Assembly (NCBI RefSeq): GCF_036017065.1
Contig: NZ_JAYXHR010000002.1
Span: 186,001-250,000 of the forward strand
DNA: 64,000 nt
Direction: 5' to 3'
From: Uliginosibacterium sp036017065
GTDB taxonomy: Bacteria > Pseudomonadota > Gammaproteobacteria > Burkholderiales > Rhodocyclaceae
Under the pieces are notes generated by a model, which had not been told where the DNA came from, ran no database searches, and saw only the letters and a program-made list of their open reading frames with translations. Below are positions 61,614 through 64,000 of this stretch, piece after piece. Numbering within the stretch: position 1 is the stretch's first letter; each line of letters starts with the position of its first letter. Made by a program: the position numbers and the translations under genes.

Positions 61614-62275
61614 GCTGTGGCCTCGCTGAAGTTGAAGCGTTGCGTGATGATGTCGCGGAGTATGTGCAGGCGGCCGTGGAAGAAATGGTCCGCCCCCGGC
61701 ACCACGATGACCGGCAGCTCCAGCGGCTCGGCCCAGGCCAGCACGTTGTCCAGCGCGACGGTCTCGTCCTTCGAGCCGTGGATGACGATGGCGTCCTTGC
61801 CCACGGCTGCCGTGTCGTACTGGCGCGCGCCCTCCACGTGGCCGGCGGCGGTGCCGACCAGCACCAGGCGCTCGGCGGGCGTGCCGGCATCCGCCAGCTG
61901 ATGCGCCACGCGGGCCTGCACGTAGGCGCCGAAGGAGAAGCCGGCGATGATCACCGGGTCACTGGCGGTGAAGCCGAAGCGCTGCTGCCCCCAGGCCAGT
62001 ACCGCCAGCATGTCTTCCGTCTCGCCCTTGCCGTTGTCATGGGTGCCGGCGGTCTTGCCGACGCCGCGGAAGTTGGGACGGATGGCCGCGTAGCCGAGGT
62101 CGCGCAGCGTGCGCGCCAGCGTGTGCGCCACCTTGTTGGTGTTGGCGCCGCCGAACAAGGGGTGGGGGTGCGCCACCAGCGCGATGCCGCGCGGCGACTC
62201 CGGCGCGTCCACCAGCACGTCGATGGCACCTGCCGGGCCGTCGACCAGGGCCTGCTCGTTGTTCACCGCGCTCAT
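61610..62275 (-). CDS. Alpha/beta hydrolase
   Basis: 221 residues. The nucleophile elbow is GFSFGAYV; the oxyanion region reads AHPHPLFGG; the catalytic His is likely in PGADHFFHGR and Asp in HGSKDETV. It resembles the short dienelactone-hydrolase-like YfhR/COG2945 family. The substrate is unknown. It overlaps both the ferredoxin stop and the GST start by 4 bp (ATGA), so all are coupled. Confidence 0.9.
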   Translation of the reverse strand: MSAVNNEQALVDGPAGAIDVLVDAPESPRGIALVAHPHPLFGGANTNKVAHTLARTLRDLGYAAIRPNFRGVGKTAGTHDNGKGETEDMLAVLAWGQQRFGFTASDPVIIAGFSFGAYVQARVAHQLADAGTPAERLVLVGTAAGHVEGARQYDTAAVGKDAIVIHGSKDETVALDNVLAWAEPLELPVIVVPGADHFFHGRLHILRDIITQRFNFSEATA

Positions 62276-62583
62276 AGTTTCAGGCGCTCCACGACGCGGC
62301 CGTTCTGCAGGTGCTCGCTGATGATCTCGTCGATGTCGCTTTCATCGACGAAGGTGTACCAGACGTTGTCGGGATACACGACCAGCACCGGGCCGTCGTC
62401 ACAGCGGTCCAGGCAGCCGGCCTTGTTGACGCGCACCTTGCCCTTGCCCTTCAGGCCCAGCTTGCCGATGCGGTCCTTGGCGTAGGCCTGCATCTTCGAG
62501 CCACCCTGGTTGTTGCAGCAGGCCTCGCCCTCCGGGCGCTGGTTGCAGCAGAAGAAGACGTGGTGCTTGAAGTAGGAACTCAT
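62272..62583 (-). CDS. Thioredoxin-like [2Fe-2S] ferredoxin
   Basis: 103 residues. The cysteines FFCCNQRPEGEACC, NKAGCLDRCDDGP match thioredoxin-like ferredoxins (Shethna type). It probably transfers electrons to an unknown partner; the co-encoded hydrolase and GST give no clear hint. Start ATG 62583 is chosen; the longer in-frame version adds six residues. It leads the minus-strand operon and diverges from the response-regulator gene. Confidence 0.9.
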   Translation of the reverse strand: MSSYFKHHVFFCCNQRPEGEACCNNQGGSKMQAYAKDRIGKLGLKGKGKVRVNKAGCLDRCDDGPVLVVYPDNVWYTFVDESDIDEIISEHLQNGRVVERLKL

Positions 62584-62670
62584 GACTGCTCCGGGTTTCA
62601 TGGAATGACCGCAAAGGCCAGCGCCAGATTATAGTTCCGCCCATACCTTCCCCGCGGACGAGACCGGCGC

Positions 62671-63357
62671 ATGCGCATACTGCTGGCCGAAGATGACGAA
62701 CTGATCGCCGACGCACTGGCCCGCGCCCTCAAGCGCCACGGCTATGCGGTCGACCACGTGGGCAACGGCCGTGATGCCGACAGCGCGCTGAGCACCCAGA
62801 CCTACGACCTGCTGGTGCTCGATCTCGGCCTGCCCAGGCTCTCTGGCATCGAAGTGCTGCAGAAGTTGCGTGCCCGCAAGGTGGCCACGCCGGTGCTGAT
62901 CCTCACCGCGCGCGATGCCGTGGAAGACCGCGTCGCCGGGCTGGATGCCGGCGCCGACGACTACCTCACCAAGCCTTTCGCCCTGCCCGAGCTGGAGGCC
63001 CGTGTGCGTGCGCTGACCCGCCGCGGCACCGGCCAGGGCAAGACCATCACCCTGGGGCCGCTGCAGTTCGACCAGAGCGACCGCTCGGTGAGCGTGTCCG
63101 GCGAATTCGTCGAGCTGTCGGCCCGCGAGGTGGGCGTGCTGGAAATGCTGTTGCTGCGGGCCGGTCGCCTGGTGAGCAAGGAACACCTGGTCGATCACCT
63201 GTGCGGCTGGGGCGAGGAAGTCTCGATCAATGCCATCGAGGTGTACATCCACCGCCTGCGCAAGAAGATCGAGCCGAGCGGCCTGCGCATCGCCACGGTG
63301 CGCGGCCTGGGCTATTGCCTGGAGAAGCCGGATGCCGTGGCGCCGACGGCGCGCTAG
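62671..63357 (+). CDS. OmpR-family response regulator
   Basis: 228 residues. The receiver has acidic pocket LLAEDDELI, phosphoacceptor Asp in DLLVLDLGLPR (near residue 51) and conserved Lys in DYLTKPFAL. The winged-helix DNA-binding domain ends VRGLGYCLE. It resembles the QseB/TctD/PmrA subgroup. The kinase gene overlaps its 3' end by 26 bp. Confidence 0.95.
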   Translation: MRILLAEDDELIADALARALKRHGYAVDHVGNGRDADSALSTQTYDLLVLDLGLPRLSGIEVLQKLRARKVATPVLILTARDAVEDRVAGLDAGADDYLTKPFALPELEARVRALTRRGTGQGKTITLGPLQFDQSDRSVSVSGEFVELSAREVGVLEMLLLRAGRLVSKEHLVDHLCGWGEEVSINAIEVYIHRLRKKIEPSGLRIATVRGLGYCLEKPDAVAPTAR

Positions 63358-64000
63358 GGCGCGCGCGGAAGGCGAAAGCGGCCGCGGCAGCTACTCGCTG
63401 TTCGGCGAGATCCTCGACTGGATGCTGGCGCCGCTGCTGTTCCTGTGGCCCATCTCCATCATCGCCACCTACGACGTGGCCTCGCGCATCGCCAACCAGC
63501 CCTATGACAACGCGCTGTCCGAGCAGGTGCTGGCACTGTCGCACCTGCTGCGCAGCGATGCCGACGGCCGCCTGCGCGTCGACCTGCCGCAGTCCACCAG
63601 CCGCCTGCTGCGTGCGGACGCCGAGGACACGGTGTACTACCAGATCGTCTCGCCGGACCACAGCCTGCTGGCGGGTGACACCGAGATTCCCGCGCTCGAC
63701 GGCAGCGGCCGCCTACCCAGCCGCGAGGTGTTCTTCCGCGACGGCGAGATCGGCGGCGAGGACGTGCGCATCGCCTACATGGCGGTGCATGACCAGCCGG
63801 ACAGCGACGGCAGCTTCACGCTGATCCAGGTGGCGGAGACGCGCCACAAGCGCAACAGCCTGTCGGCACGCATCGTCTCCGGCGTGCTGCTGCCGCAGTT
63901 CGCGATCATTCCGCTGGCGGTGCTGCTGGTGTGGTTCGGCCTGTCGCGCGGCATCGCGCCGCTGGGGCGGCTGCAGGGCCTGATCCGCAGCCGCAGCCCG
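63332..64000 (+). CDS. Sensor histidine kinase, 3' truncated by window end
   Basis: The frame runs open from ATG 63332 to the window end (223 codons). GGAGAAG just in front supports this start, inside the regulator gene. After an arginine-rich start come a membrane helix (LAPLLFLWPISIIATY), a periplasmic region of about 120 residues resembling the two-component sensor N-terminal domain, a second helix (FAIIPLAVLLVWFGL) and the start of HAMP (SRGIAPLGRLQGLIRSR). The kinase core is off the window. Confidence 0.88.
   Translation, partial: MPWRRRRARARAEGESGRGSYSLFGEILDWMLAPLLFLWPISIIATYDVASRIANQPYDNALSEQVLALSHLLRSDADGRLRVDLPQSTSRLLRADAEDTVYYQIVSPDHSLLAGDTEIPALDGSGRLPSREVFFRDGEIGGEDVRIAYMAVHDQPDSDGSFTLIQVAETRHKRNSLSARIVSGVLLPQFAIIPLAVLLVWFGLSRGIAPLGRLQGLIRSRSP

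Overview
The window is 64 kb of GC-rich bacterial chromosome, most likely from a betaproteobacterium near the Rhodocyclales. This is inferred from gene content: EarP with an Arg32 elongation factor P, a double-length UvrA, DUF3460, a PEP-CTERM protein, and the rph / PP2C-kinase / yicC / gmk-rpoZ-spoT order. No rRNA, tRNA, CRISPR array, prophage or complete insertion sequence was seen. Both edges cut genes: a HerA-like ATPase at the left and a sensor kinase at the right.

Layout. 1-4.9 kb: HerA-like ATPase, a solitary adenine DNA methyltransferase, a globin next to a diguanylate cyclase, and a PEBP-type protein. 4.9-14 kb: housekeeping and stringent-response genes (rph, PP2C and Ser/Thr kinase pair, yicC, gmk, rpoZ, spoT, DUF3460, a DnaQ-UvrC-like fusion). 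14-20 kb: a large PAS sensor kinase with a REC-DUF3369-GGDEF-EAL partner, then a divergent PCu(A)C-like copper protein. 20-28 kb: purU, an HpaF-like isomerase, thrH, murB, an MFS transporter, earP-efp and rnk. 28-34.6 kb: a secreted vWA PEP-CTERM protein behind a textbook sigma-54 promoter, and the tandem uvrA.

34.6-36.4 kb and 57.6-59 kb are the accessory islands. At each, one low-GC gene lies between two inverted copies of the same 320-430 bp repeat. The first cargo has a HEPN-like R-x5-H motif. The second is an integron gene cassette: an attC-type palindrome sits 2 bp past its stop, an attI1-like site lies at its start, and the GTTAGATGC at its 5' junction is the exact complement of the GCATCTAAC in its attC. 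No integrase is present.

36.4-57.5 kb: gloA, a YgjP-type peptidase, plsC, gmhB and glyQS on one strand; then a periplasmic binding protein, a DUF1501/DUF1800 pair, lnt, a flavin reductase, mutY, a chemoreceptor with its own binding protein, mltA, a DUF815 ATPase, a GNAT enzyme, an M15 peptidase and a Nudix-ThiE fusion. 59-64 kb: an Rdx protein, an ABC ATPase without a permease, DUF2059, GST, alpha/beta hydrolase and [2Fe-2S] ferredoxin in one overlapping operon, diverging from an OmpR-type two-component system.

Several intergenic intervals are palindromic rather than empty. Two elements of about 105-125 bp overlap the stop codons of the PP2C and purU genes, and an inverted pair of four-heptamer arrays separates glyS from gmhB.
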